Shown piece by piece: positions 28,926 through 37,393 of a DNA stretch of 64,000 nucleotides (its first letter is position 1; each line of letters begins with the position of its first letter). Source of the stretch: Bradyrhizobium macuxiense (GTDB lineage Bacteria; Pseudomonadota; Alphaproteobacteria; Rhizobiales; Xanthobacteraceae); the NCBI RefSeq assembly GCF_007993935.1, contig NZ_VITY01000005.1:372001-436000 (forward strand), read 5' to 3'. The translations under genes were made by a program, and so were the position numbers. The notes beneath the pieces are model-generated. The model had not been told where the DNA came from and ran no database searches. It was given only the letters and a program-made list of their open reading frames with translations.

Positions 28926-30371
28926 ATGCGCATGGGTGGTCGCGTTACGGCAGTTTGCTGCACGTTTCTTGTTGTCCTGCTCGCGAATGCTGCGAGCGCC
29001 CAGCAGAAGGTCGGCGACCCGCCCGAAGCCTCCAACATGAGGCTGATTGGAACCAACGATCTGCAGGCGCGCAGCGCCTATCAGCCCACGATCCATCACC
29101 AGGGCGATCGCTGGATTGCCTATATCGGCCACCACGGCGGCACCGACGACATTCCCGATCCCGTCAATCCGATGACCGGCAAGCCTGAACCAAACGGCAC
29201 CTCGATCGTCGACGTCACCGATCCCGCGCATCCCAGATATCTGCGGCACATTCCAGGCCAGGAAGGCAAATACGAATCCGGCGGCGCGCAGATGGTGCGG
29301 ATCTGCGACGGCAAGGATCTGCCGAAGGGCGATCGCAACGCGGTCTACATGCTGCGCACTTTCGGCAGCGAGGCGCATGAGATCTGGAACGTCGCCGATC
29401 CTGCCAATCCCGTGCTCATCACCCGGATCGCCGGGCTGAAGGACACGCACAAGAATTTCTGGGAATGCAGCACCGGCATCGCCTACCTGGTGTCGGGCGC
29501 GCCGGACTGGCGCACGCGGCGGATGACGCAGATCTACGATCTCTCCGATCCCGCGCATCCCCTGAAGATCAGGGACTTCGGCCTGCCGGGGCAGCAGCCG
29601 GGCGCGACCGGCGCGGTGCCGACCGAACTGCACGGGCCGATCTCGACCGGACCAAAGGGCAACCGCGTCTATTTCGGCTACGGCACCAACAAGGGCGGCT
29701 TCCTGCAGATCGTCGATCGCGACAAGCTGTTGAGCGGACCGAAAGAACCGACGCCGGACAATCTGACATTCCCGGAAATCGCGCGGATGCCGCTGTCGGC
29801 GATGAACGGCGCCCACACGGTGTTTCCGATGCCCGACATGCCGATCGCGGAATTCGCCCGCGACAAGGACGGCAAGACGCGCGACATCGTGATGATCGTC
29901 GACGAGGCGATCCAGAATGAATGCGGTGAGGCGCGGCAGATGGTGTGGTTCGCCGACGTGACGACAGAAGCGCGGCCGATGGTGATCTCGAGCTACACCG
30001 TGCCCGAAGCCTCCGGCGGGTTCTGCGAACGCGGCGGCCGGTTCGGTTCGCATTCGTCGAACGAGAGCATGGCGCCGGTCTATTACAAGAAGCTGGCCTT
30101 CATCGCCTTCTTCAACGCCGGTGTCCGTGCGCTCGATATCCGCGATCCCTATCACCCCAGGGAGATCGGGTACTTCATCCCTTCCATTACGGCGGCGACC
30201 GACAAGCGCTGTGTCACCATCGACGGCAAGGAGCGCTGCAAGGTCGCGATTCAGACCAACAACGTCGAGACCGACGAACGTGGCTACATCTACGCGGTCG
30301 ACCGCGCCAACACCGGCCTGCACATTCTCGAGCTGACCGGCGCGGCGCGGGCCGTCGCGGGCCTGCCGTGA
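28926..30371 (+). CDS. Exported LVIVD-repeat beta-propeller protein
   Basis: The 481-residue protein has a signal peptide (MRMGGRVTAVCCTFLVVLLANAASAQQ, likely cut after ASA). Repeated beta-blade segments of the LVIVD type follow: GTSIVDVTDPAHPRYLRHI, EIWNVADPANPVLITRI, QIYDLSDPAHPLKIRDF and ALDIRDPYHPREIGYFI. Such propellers are periplasmic or surface proteins of unknown function. The start may be the adjacent GTG at 28923. A conserved Cys-containing C-terminal region (ATDKRCVTIDGKERCKV) could form a disulfide. It is followed after 7 nt by a second secreted-looking protein. Confidence 0.82.
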   Translation: MRMGGRVTAVCCTFLVVLLANAASAQQKVGDPPEASNMRLIGTNDLQARSAYQPTIHHQGDRWIAYIGHHGGTDDIPDPVNPMTGKPEPNGTSIVDVTDPAHPRYLRHIPGQEGKYESGGAQMVRICDGKDLPKGDRNAVYMLRTFGSEAHEIWNVADPANPVLITRIAGLKDTHKNFWECSTGIAYLVSGAPDWRTRRMTQIYDLSDPAHPLKIRDFGLPGQQPGATGAVPTELHGPISTGPKGNRVYFGYGTNKGGFLQIVDRDKLLSGPKEPTPDNLTFPEIARMPLSAMNGAHTVFPMPDMPIAEFARDKDGKTRDIVMIVDEAIQNECGEARQMVWFADVTTEARPMVISSYTVPEASGGFCERGGRFGSHSSNESMAPVYYKKLAFIAFFNAGVRALDIRDPYHPREIGYFIPSITAATDKRCVTIDGKERCKVAIQTNNVETDERGYIYAVDRANTGLHILELTGAARAVAGLP

Positions 30372-30378
30372 GAATTTC

Positions 30379-30912
30379 ATGATGCGCGCGTGGCCGGTCA
30401 TCGCGGCGATGTTTCTGGCGCTCGGCGGCCTCTCGGCCGTGGCCGGCTACGAGATGGCGCTGCCGCGAGCCGCTGCATGGCGCGAAATCGCCTGGCCGTT
30501 CCCGCGCGACGGCTGGCCCGCCGGCCGCGCCTTCCGTTGTGGTGCGGCCGAGTGCGGCACCGAGGTCGAAGCCTATCTCAGACCAAAGCTCGGCTTCTGC
30601 AATTGCGACAGCGGCGTCGCCGATGACGACGAGGTCGACCGCGTTGCCGATGTCGACATGATCGGCCCGCGCTTTGTGCCGCTGGGGGCAGGCGACGTTG
30701 TTGATGTCGCCGACATGCCAGGACGGATCAGGGTCTATCGTCTCGACGGAAGCCGCACCGCGATCGGCATCGCGGTCTCGCATCGCTGCGATCTCATGGC
30801 AGTCGCGGCGCAGGGCAGGGGCGATGCCGCGCGCGTGCAACGGGTGACGCTGAGATTCCTGGCGTCGCAAGAGGTCAGGACATGGATGGCGGCTGCGATG
30901 GAGGGCCGTTGA
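30379..30912 (+). CDS. Exported or anchored protein of unknown function with Cys motifs
   Basis: The 177-residue protein begins with a hydrophobic N-terminus (WPVIAAMFLALGGLSAVAGYEMA) that may be a signal peptide or anchor. Then it has FRCGAAECGTEVEAYLRPKLGFCNCDSG with four or five Cys in 25 residues. I do not recognise a named family. It lies 7 nt behind the LVIVD propeller gene, so the pair probably works together outside the cytoplasm. The Cys cluster suggests disulfides or metal binding. Confidence 0.72.
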   Translation: MMRAWPVIAAMFLALGGLSAVAGYEMALPRAAAWREIAWPFPRDGWPAGRAFRCGAAECGTEVEAYLRPKLGFCNCDSGVADDDEVDRVADVDMIGPRFVPLGAGDVVDVADMPGRIRVYRLDGSRTAIGIAVSHRCDLMAVAAQGRGDAARVQRVTLRFLASQEVRTWMAAAMEGR

Positions 30913-30942
30913 GGAGCGCCTCTTCCGCATGTGAAAAATGGT

Positions 30943-31042
30943 GTCGTCACCCGCGAAAGCGGGTGACCCAGTATTCCAGAGACGCTGATGATCAGCCGAT
31001 AGGCCGCGGCGTACTGGATACCCCGCTTTCGCGGGGTATGAC
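30943..31042. repeat. Palindromic intergenic repeat, family G
   Basis: GTCGTCACCCGCGAAAGCGG (30943) is mirrored by CCCCGCTTTCGCGGGGTATG ending near 31042, with CCAGTATTCCAGA and TACTGGATA inside. It separates two plus-strand genes. Confidence 0.8.
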
Positions 31043-31116
31043 CGACATGAGCAGGAACTGCTTCCTCTTCGCCCGCCGGATGTGCATAATTCATCTTCAC
31101 CATCAGTGAGCCCCCC

Positions 31117-31734
31117 ATGTCCCTGCAAGCCTATTTTGCCTTTGTCGCCGCCTGCATCGCGCTGGCGCTGCTGCCCGGTCCGATCGTCACGATGGTGATC
31201 GCCAACGGCCTGCGCTACGGCACACGCGCCGCGCTGACCAATGTGCTGGGCGCGCAGGTCGGGCTGGCGATCGTGATCGGCATCGTCGCGGTCGGCCTGA
31301 CCTCGCTGATGGCCACCATGGGCTATTGGTTCAACTGGGTGCGCTTTGCCGGCGCGGCCTATCTGGTATGGCTCGGCATCAAGCTGATCCGCTCGCCGGT
31401 CGAGGGCGTCGGTACCGACGACAAGCCGCCGCCGCCGCGCGGCGGATTTTTCCTGCAGGGCTTTCTGGTGCTGCTCTCGAACCCGAAGGTGCTGGTGTTC
31501 TTCGGCGCCTTCATTCCGCAGTTCATGGACATGGACAAGCCGCATTTGCCGCAGGTGGCGCTGCTCGGCGTCACCTTCATGGCGACCGCGGTGCTGACCG
31601 ATGCCGCCTATGCGCTGGCAGCCGGCCGCGCCCGCAAGTTCTTCTCCAAGGAGCGGACGCGGCTGATGTCGCGCATCTCAGGCGGCTTCATGATCGGCGG
31701 CGGCATCTGGCTGGCGTTGACCCGGGCGCGGTGA
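31117..31734 (+). CDS. LysE/RhtB-family exporter
   Basis: The 205-residue inner-membrane protein has six hydrophobic segments and the LysE signature LLPGPIVTMVIANGLRYGTRAALTNVLGAQVG. The later pattern RFAGAAYLVWLGIKLIR and GFLVLLSNPKVLVFFGAFIPQF is typical of RhtB-type amino-acid exporters. It would export an amino acid or a related small molecule by proton exchange. The substrate is not evident. It is a single gene; the next gene is convergent. Confidence 0.92.
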   Translation: MSLQAYFAFVAACIALALLPGPIVTMVIANGLRYGTRAALTNVLGAQVGLAIVIGIVAVGLTSLMATMGYWFNWVRFAGAAYLVWLGIKLIRSPVEGVGTDDKPPPPRGGFFLQGFLVLLSNPKVLVFFGAFIPQFMDMDKPHLPQVALLGVTFMATAVLTDAAYALAAGRARKFFSKERTRLMSRISGGFMIGGGIWLALTRAR

Positions 31735-31760
31735 GCCCGGCGCCGAAACGGTCGCCGGCT

Positions 31761-32684
31761 CTACACCGCGATCCGCTCGACCACGTCGCGCACCAGGCCT
31801 GTCAGCAGCTCGAGCTTGTAGCCGGTCATCGGCAGCGGCTTTGCTCCCGATGCCGCCAGCTCGGCGGCTTGCGCGATGGTCGCCGCGTCGGCCGGCTTCC
31901 CCTGCAGCGCCGTTTCACTTGCCACAAGACGCAGCGGCACCGGGGCGATGCCGCCCGCCGTGATGTGGACCTGCTGAAACGTGCCGCCTGATATCACGGC
32001 CCGCACGCAAATCTCGACCAGCGGCCATTCCGCATAGGAGCGGCTGATGGCGCGCTTGTAGAGTGCGCGCTCGTCGACCAGCGGAGCAGGGAGCTCGATC
32101 CGCTCGATTCGCTCGCCCGGTGCGAGGAGATTGTCGGCCGCGCCGTTGCTGCCGTCGCCGAGCAGATCGGCGATAGACAGTCCGCTGCGCCGGTCCGTGG
32201 TGACCTTTGCGTCATAGGCGAGCAGCGCCATCGCCATCGTCGACGGATGCGGCGCGACGCACGGGCCGAGATCGAACGCGACGTGATAGAGATGGTTGCC
32301 GGTCCGCGCCGGGCAGTCGGAGCCGCCCTTCTTGAGGCAGGCGATCTGCGGATTGCGGAAATACCAGCAGCGCGAGCGCTGCGCGAGATTGCCGCCGAGC
32401 GTTGCCATATGCCGGATCTGCGGCGTGGCGAGGCCCTGTGCGGCAGCCGTGATGCCTGGATAGGCCTGCGCGAGCCGCACGTCGGATGCGATCGCCGCGA
32501 TCGCAGTCAGGGCGCCGATCCGCGCCGCGCCGTCCGCGCCCCACGCAATTCCGATCGTATCGGGACTGGCGGTGAGATCGATGACCTCTCCGCACGACAG
32601 GCCGCTGCGGCGGCGCTCCGACAGATCGGTGCCGGCGGCACGGAATTCGGGTCCGGACATTGCCAGTGCAGTTGCGGCGCTCAT
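31761..32684 (-). CDS. Aldehyde oxidoreductase FAD subunit with [4Fe-4S] cysteines (PaoB/YagS-like)
   Basis: The 307-residue protein is a CO-dehydrogenase-flavoprotein-type FAD subunit (EFRAAGTDLSERRRSG, GALTAIAAIASD, LATPQIRHMATLGGNLAQRSRCWYFRNP). Cys at 106, 116, 124 and 142 (RCWYF, ACLKKGG, DCPAR, PCVAPH) match the extra cluster region of E. coli PaoB, which holds a [4Fe-4S] centre. It passes electrons between the iron-sulfur centres and FAD. Its ATG overlaps the stop codon of the Mo-subunit gene as ATGA, so the two are translated together. Confidence 0.9.
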   Translation of the reverse strand: MSAATALAMSGPEFRAAGTDLSERRRSGLSCGEVIDLTASPDTIGIAWGADGAARIGALTAIAAIASDVRLAQAYPGITAAAQGLATPQIRHMATLGGNLAQRSRCWYFRNPQIACLKKGGSDCPARTGNHLYHVAFDLGPCVAPHPSTMAMALLAYDAKVTTDRRSGLSIADLLGDGSNGAADNLLAPGERIERIELPAPLVDERALYKRAISRSYAEWPLVEICVRAVISGGTFQQVHITAGGIAPVPLRLVASETALQGKPADAATIAQAAELAASGAKPLPMTGYKLELLTGLVRDVVERIAV

Positions 32685-35362
32685 GCGGCGTCCCTCCCTT
32701 TCAGCGCGGCGACGATGCGGTCGGGCCGGATCGGAATTTCGGTGAGGCGGACGCCGATCGCATTGTGGATCGCGTTGGCGACCGCGGCCGAGGTCGGCAC
32801 CGTCGATGCCTCGCCGATGCCGACGCTGTTGCCGAGCACATGATCGAAGCCGGCCTCGTCGAAGTGCACATCGATCTCCGGCGTGTCGGCGATCCCGGGG
32901 ATGCGATAGTCCTCCATTCCCGCGGTCAGGACGTCGCCGGTCTTCGGATCAAGCTCGCGCGCCTCATAGAGCGCGTAGCCGAGGCCCTGGATCACAGCGC
33001 CGCAGGCCTGGCTGTGGGCCAGTGCAGGCGAAGCGATCCTGCCGACCGCGATGCCGGTATGGACGTTGAGCACACGGACATGGCCGAGCCAGGTGTCGAC
33101 CTCGACCTCGATGACCTGCACCGAGCTCGGCACGCCGGCCCCAACCGCGATGTTCGAGAAGCGGCGCATCATCCAGCCGAACACCATGCCCATCAGGCCG
33201 ACTTCGCGCAGCGGCGAGCGGATGCCGGGCGCGGTGTTCTTGCCGTCCTCGCCGCGCGTCTCCACGACCGCGATGTCGGGCGAACGCGCGATCAGCTCGC
33301 GCCACGGCGCGTTCGAGCCGGGCGCAGGCTTTCGTGTCGCCTGTTCGAGGATTTGAGCCTTCAGTTTCCGCACCGCCTGCAAGGTCGGCGGCATCACCGA
33401 GGCGGTAACGCGGCTGCCGCCGGAGCCGGGCCCTTCGGGCAGCGATGAATCACCGATCCGCACATCGATATCAGAGGGTTCGAGATCGAACTCGCGCGCG
33501 ATCGTGTCGGCCAGCACGCTGCGGGTGCCGGTGCCGATGTCCTGCGTCGCGGTGCTGGCGACGATACGGCCGCCCTTGACTGCGACCTCGACCTTGACGT
33601 TGGGCTGCCAGAGATAGAGCCAGTAGCCCGTCGCGACGCCGATGCCGCGGCGATAGCGTCCGGTCTGTTGTGGCTTGCGATTGCGCCAGATGTCGAGCCC
33701 GGAGGCCCAGTCGTAGAGCCGCTGGCGGTTGGGATCGGGATCCCAACGCTTGCGCAGGGCGATCGGATCGACCTTGAGCCGCAGCGCGGCCTCGTCGATC
33801 GATTGCTCGACCGCGAATGCCATCGGCGGACCGCCGGGGCCGCGGAAGGCGGCGCCGGGCGGCAGATTGCTGATGACGTCGAAATCCGACAGGTCCTTGG
33901 CCTCGGCCGGATAGATCAGCCGCGCCAGGCCCGCAATCGTCGAGTTGGTCGCAGCCCCCGTATCGGCATGCGCGGTGACGGAGAGCGCTTTCAAGCCGCC
34001 CTGCTCGGAGGGCAGCAGCGCGACCTTTAGTTCCGCGGCCGGCCGATAGCCGGCAACCGAGAGCTCTTCCTGCCGATCATAGGCGACGCGCACCGGTGTT
34101 TTCGCCTCGCGCGCGAGCTCGATGGCGGCAATCGTCTCCGTGCCCAGGCTCGCCTTCGATCCGAAGCCGCCGCCGACGTGATCGGCGATCACGCGGACCT
34201 TGTCGTGATCGAGCTTGTAGCGCTTTGCAATCTGCTCCTTTAGGTGAAACACCTGTTGGGTCGATGCGTGCAGCGTCAACCGGTCGCCGTCGAAGCGGGC
34301 CACCGCGGCGTGCGGCTCGAGACAGGCATGCTGCTGCGTGGCGGTGCGGAAGGTGGCTTCGACCAGCAGACGGTTGTTGGCCTGCCGCGCCTCGTCGACC
34401 CAGCTGCGCGCCTTCTTGGCGCGGGTCGAGAACACCGCGGTCGGACCGCGGATGTTCTGTTTCCACGGCGCCGGCCCGCCGGCCGCTTCCGAGACGTTGC
34501 CGGCCCGCTTGCGGCTCGCTTTGTCGAACACCACAGGCGCGCCGTCCTTGCGTCCGGCGTCGAGCCCGACGACCGCGGGCAGCTTTTCGTAGGTCAGCTT
34601 GATCGCGGCGAGCGCGGCCAGCGCGGACTTGCGGTCGCGTGCGGCGACCGCCGCAATCGGCTCGCCGACAAAGCGCACGATGCGGTCGTCGCCGAGCAGC
34701 GGCACCGCGGTGACGCCTGCGAGCGCGCGTGCCGGCGCCAGATCGAGCGCGGTGATGCGGGCATGCGCCTCGCGCGAGCGCAGGATCAGGCCGTCGAGCT
34801 GGCCGTCATGGTTGATGTCGACGGTGTATTTCGCCGCGCCCGTCACCTTGTCGCGCGCTTCGATGCGGGGCGCTGCGACATTGTCGCCGTCGAAGCGGCC
34901 GGCGCAGGCATCCGCGACCGCGCGGAAAATCCCGTCATAGGCGCCGCAGCGGCAGAGATGGCCCGACAGCGCCGCGCCGATCTCCTCGCGCGACGGCACC
35001 GCCGTTCCCCTGGTCGCGCGCCATTGGTCGCAGAACGCGGTCGCCTCAACGATGAAGCCCGGCGTGCAGAAGCCGCATTGCAGGGCGTCATGCGCCATGA
35101 ACGCCTTCTGCACCGGATGCAGTCCTGCGGCGCCGATGCCCTCCACCGTCGTCACCGCCTTGCCGGCCGCGGCCTGCGCCGGCATCAGGCAGCTTGCGAC
35201 CGGCGCGCCGTCGACCAGCACCGTGCAGGCACCGCAGACGCCGGCGCCGCAGACGAGCTTGGTGCCGGTGAGCTTGAGCTGGTCGCGCACGATGTCGATC
35301 AAGAGCGCATCGGGATCATCGGGCAGGGATTCGACGCGGCCGTTGACGGTCGTCGTGGTCAT
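32681..35362 (-). CDS. Fused 2Fe-2S and molybdopterin subunits of an aldehyde oxidoreductase (xanthine oxidase family)
   Basis: This 893-residue protein joins two subunits that are usually separate. Residues about 1-155 form the double [2Fe-2S] domain (CGAGVCGACTVLVDG and QCGFC...CRCG). From about 165 the Mo-cofactor subunit runs (VADHVGGGFGSKAS, AFRGPGGPPMAFAVEQ), ending with the catalytic Glu of GIGEAST. No Tat signal precedes the 2Fe-2S part, in contrast to periplasmic PaoA, so the enzyme is probably cytosolic. It should oxidise an aldehyde or N-heterocycle. A TetR gene overlaps its start by 4 bp and the FAD subunit overlaps its end. No maturation factor (XdhC-like) is next to it. Confidence 0.9.
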   Translation of the reverse strand: MTTTTVNGRVESLPDDPDALLIDIVRDQLKLTGTKLVCGAGVCGACTVLVDGAPVASCLMPAQAAAGKAVTTVEGIGAAGLHPVQKAFMAHDALQCGFCTPGFIVEATAFCDQWRATRGTAVPSREEIGAALSGHLCRCGAYDGIFRAVADACAGRFDGDNVAAPRIEARDKVTGAAKYTVDINHDGQLDGLILRSREAHARITALDLAPARALAGVTAVPLLGDDRIVRFVGEPIAAVAARDRKSALAALAAIKLTYEKLPAVVGLDAGRKDGAPVVFDKASRKRAGNVSEAAGGPAPWKQNIRGPTAVFSTRAKKARSWVDEARQANNRLLVEATFRTATQQHACLEPHAAVARFDGDRLTLHASTQQVFHLKEQIAKRYKLDHDKVRVIADHVGGGFGSKASLGTETIAAIELAREAKTPVRVAYDRQEELSVAGYRPAAELKVALLPSEQGGLKALSVTAHADTGAATNSTIAGLARLIYPAEAKDLSDFDVISNLPPGAAFRGPGGPPMAFAVEQSIDEAALRLKVDPIALRKRWDPDPNRQRLYDWASGLDIWRNRKPQQTGRYRRGIGVATGYWLYLWQPNVKVEVAVKGGRIVASTATQDIGTGTRSVLADTIAREFDLEPSDIDVRIGDSSLPEGPGSGGSRVTASVMPPTLQAVRKLKAQILEQATRKPAPGSNAPWRELIARSPDIAVVETRGEDGKNTAPGIRSPLREVGLMGMVFGWMMRRFSNIAVGAGVPSSVQVIEVEVDTWLGHVRVLNVHTGIAVGRIASPALAHSQACGAVIQGLGYALYEARELDPKTGDVLTAGMEDYRIPGIADTPEIDVHFDEAGFDHVLGNSVGIGEASTVPTSAAVANAIHNAIGVRLTEIPIRPDRIVAALKGRDAA

Positions 35363-36021
35363 GACAGTCCTCCAATTGTCCTGCGTGTCGGCTTCTTTGG
35401 GGGCGCCGCCTTCTTGATGGGCGGCTTCTCGGATTTCGGTACGGCGCCGGCGCAGAGCGTCCGCACCATGATCGCCATGTCCTTCAGGAATGCGTCCGCC
35501 GGCTGCATCGCCGGGTACTGCGACTTCGCTGCGTAGATCGACATTTCGACCAGGCGCCCGAATTCGGCCGGCGACAGGTCCTGCGGCAGCGCAAGCTGCT
35601 GCCGGCGTGCGGTCCGCGCGATGGTCGCGACCATGCGCTCCGCATAACGTGCGGCGTAGGTCTGGTAGAGGTCGCGGGCGTGCACGAGGTGCTCGGAATA
35701 CAGTTCCTCGAGATGCGGCGAGCCGTCCAGCGATCCGATCATGGTCGACATCCGCGCGGTCATGCCCGCGGCAAGGATGTCGCCGAGATTGCCGCCTGCC
35801 GTCTCGGCTTCGGCCACCGCTGCTTCCTCGGCTGCGATCGCGGATTCATGGATGCGCTCGATCACCGCGCGGAACAGCGCTTCCTTGGATTCGAAATGGT
35901 GATAGAGCGCCTGCCGCGTCAGGCCGGCCGCCTCGGCGACCTGCTCGATCGAGGAACGGCGAAAGCCGTGCCGGCGGAACACCAGCATGGTGGCATCGAG
36001 GATGCGGGTTTTCGGTCCCAT
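35359..36021 (-). CDS. TetR-family regulator of the oxidoreductase operon
   Basis: The 220-residue protein has an N-terminal TetR helix-turn-helix (TRILDATMLVFRRHGFRRSSIEQVAEAAGLTRQALYHHFESKEALF). A helical ligand domain and a Lys/Pro-rich tail (KSEKPPIKKAAPPKKPTRR) follow. Its stop codon overlaps the ATG of the fused oxidoreductase gene, so it is the first gene of the operon. Inverted repeats TTTGACA/TGTCAAA lie in its promoter, so it probably represses the operon and itself until a substrate-like ligand appears. The Lys-rich tail is unusual. Confidence 0.9.
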   Translation of the reverse strand: MGPKTRILDATMLVFRRHGFRRSSIEQVAEAAGLTRQALYHHFESKEALFRAVIERIHESAIAAEEAAVAEAETAGGNLGDILAAGMTARMSTMIGSLDGSPHLEELYSEHLVHARDLYQTYAARYAERMVATIARTARRQQLALPQDLSPAEFGRLVEMSIYAAKSQYPAMQPADAFLKDMAIMVRTLCAGAVPKSEKPPIKKAAPPKKPTRRTIGGLS

Positions 36022-36027
36022 TTGACG

Positions 36028-36056
36028 ATTTTGACAAATATGGAAAAACTGTCAAA
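36028..36056 (-). promoter_or_regulatory. tetR promoter with inverted repeats
   Basis: Minus strand: TTGACA (36055-36050), 16-bp spacer, CAAAAT (36033-36028), then 6 nt to the ATG at 36021. The inverted repeat TTTGACA (36030-36036) and TGTCAAA (36050-36056) spans it. The -10 box matches the consensus at four of six positions. Confidence 0.5.
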
Positions 36057-36149
36057 TCGCGATTTGGTGAGGCGGCCTGCCGGGCCGCCTTGCGCCTGTG
36101 TGAGACGCGTCACGGAAGGTCGCGTCCCGGCTGCGTAAAGCTTCGTCAT

Positions 36150-36173
36150 GCAAGGGCGAGCCTGCTCGCCTTG
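36150..36173 (+). promoter_or_regulatory. Hairpin upstream of the DUF6894-like gene
   Basis: CAAGG-GCGAG-CCTG-CTCGC-CTTGG is a strong stem 20 bp before the start codon at 36194. No T run follows, so it may be an mRNA leader structure. Confidence 0.35.
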
Positions 36174-36193
36174 GAGCTTTCGAGGATACGCAC

Positions 36194-36427
36194 ATGACTC
36201 AGGTCTATTTCCATTGCTCGAATACGCGCGGCGTATTGATGGATCGCCGCGGCACCTCGGTGACCAGCCTCACCGAGGCCTGTGAGGCGGCGACCAGCAT
36301 GATGCGCTCGCTGGTCGCGACGGTCAGTCTGGAAGATTGGCGCGATTGGGCCGTGCATGTCAGCGACGAGGACGGCGAGGAGATCGTCATTCTGCCCTTC
36401 GCATTCGTTCTCGGCAAAGCGCACTGA
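36194..36427 (+). CDS. DUF6894-like small protein
   Basis: The 77-residue protein MTQVYFHCSNTRGVLMDRRG... has the pattern of small rhizobial proteins beginning with an aromatic-rich strand and ending in DEDGEEIVILPFAFV. Cytosolic, with no signal peptide. Function is unknown. AGGA lies 9 nt before the ATG. A second small gene follows after 9 nt, and the two probably share one transcript. It converges on the FixJ-type regulator gene. Confidence 0.72.
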   Translation: MTQVYFHCSNTRGVLMDRRGTSVTSLTEACEAATSMMRSLVATVSLEDWRDWAVHVSDEDGEEIVILPFAFVLGKAH

Positions 36428-36436
36428 GAGGCAGCC

Positions 36437-36604
36437 ATGCCGTCACCGCTGGCTCTTTGCCGCAGCCTGAATGCGATCGCGATCGGCTGGCAGAATCTGA
36501 TCGCGCGAATTCGCGATCCCTACCGCCCCGAGCTCCACTACATGCGCGGGCCGGGCCCCAAATGGCGCGCCAAGCACGCCGTTCAAGCCGCGGCAGCCGG
36601 CTGA
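36437..36604 (+). CDS. 55-residue small protein
   Basis: ATG at 36437 follows GAGAGGCAGCC and the frame ends in TGA at 36602-36604. The product MPSPLALCRSLNAIAIGWQN... ends LHYMRGPGPKWRAKHAVQAAAAG. It is basic, with one moderately hydrophobic stretch near the start and no known domain. It is placed in an operon with the preceding small gene by the 9-nt gap and a good ribosome-binding site. A non-coding origin is possible given its size. Confidence 0.5.
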   Translation: MPSPLALCRSLNAIAIGWQNLIARIRDPYRPELHYMRGPGPKWRAKHAVQAAAAG

Positions 36605-36622
36605 ACGCAGACCCGATCCTGG

Positions 36623-37315
36623 CTAGGCCGCCCGGGACTCGCGCATCGCAGCCGGCAGGGATTCCCAGGTACGAACCAGATCGCCGATCGAGCTCGCCTG
36701 CATCTTGCGCATCACGTTGGCGCGGTGGAGCTTTACGGTCACTTCGCTGATGCCGAGATCGAAGGCGATCTGCTTGTTCACACGGCCGCGCGCAACCTCG
36801 TACAGGACCTGGCGTTCGCGCGGAGAAAGCGATTCCAGCCGTCGGACATTGCGTTCGACGATTCGGGCATCGGCGCGTTGCGCGAGATCCTTCCTGATCC
36901 CGGCGGTTACCGCATCCAGCAGGGTTTGATCGCGCACCGGCTTGGTCAAAAAGTCGATGGCGCCGGCCTTCATGGCCTGTACCGTCATCGGGATGTCGCC
37001 GTGGCCGGTCAGGAACACGATCGGCTTGCGCTTGCCGCTTGCTGCGAGATGATGCTGGAGATCGAGACCGCTCGATCCCGGCATCCGAACGTCGAGGATC
37101 AGGCACCCGGGCCTCTCCCATACGCTTGCCGCGAACAGGTCTTGCGCCGAGGCGAAGCAGGCGCATTCCATACCGGCCGACAACATCAGTTCCTGCACGG
37201 CTTCGCGAACCGCCGGATCGTCGTCCACGATGATGACAAGAGGCTGCTCGGCCTCATCCTTTGGCCGCATCCGACCCAAAGCGGGCTTCTGCGACGTCTC
37301 GAGTTCATGTGTCAT
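36623..37315 (-). CDS. FixJ/NarL-type response regulator
   Basis: The 230-residue protein has a receiver domain with acidic pocket VDDDPAVREAV, phospho-acceptor Asp at about residue 75 (LILDVRMPGSSGLD) and the Lys of FLTKP. A LuxR-type helix-turn-helix follows (LSPRERQVLYEVARGRVNKQIAFDLGISEVTVKLHRANVMRKM). GGAGAAAAAT before the ATG supports the start at 37315. It is 78 bp downstream of a PAS histidine kinase on the same strand and is its probable partner. A short basic/polar leader (residues 1-20) precedes the receiver. Confidence 0.92.
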   Translation of the reverse strand: MTHELETSQKPALGRMRPKDEAEQPLVIIVDDDPAVREAVQELMLSAGMECACFASAQDLFAASVWERPGCLILDVRMPGSSGLDLQHHLAASGKRKPIVFLTGHGDIPMTVQAMKAGAIDFLTKPVRDQTLLDAVTAGIRKDLAQRADARIVERNVRRLESLSPRERQVLYEVARGRVNKQIAFDLGISEVTVKLHRANVMRKMQASSIGDLVRTWESLPAAMRESRAA

Positions 37316-37393
37316 ATTTTTCTCCTCATCGAACTCGCGCTACGCGGCAGCCGTCGTCAACGGCGGTGACGGCGGACTTTCGAAGCACGATCG

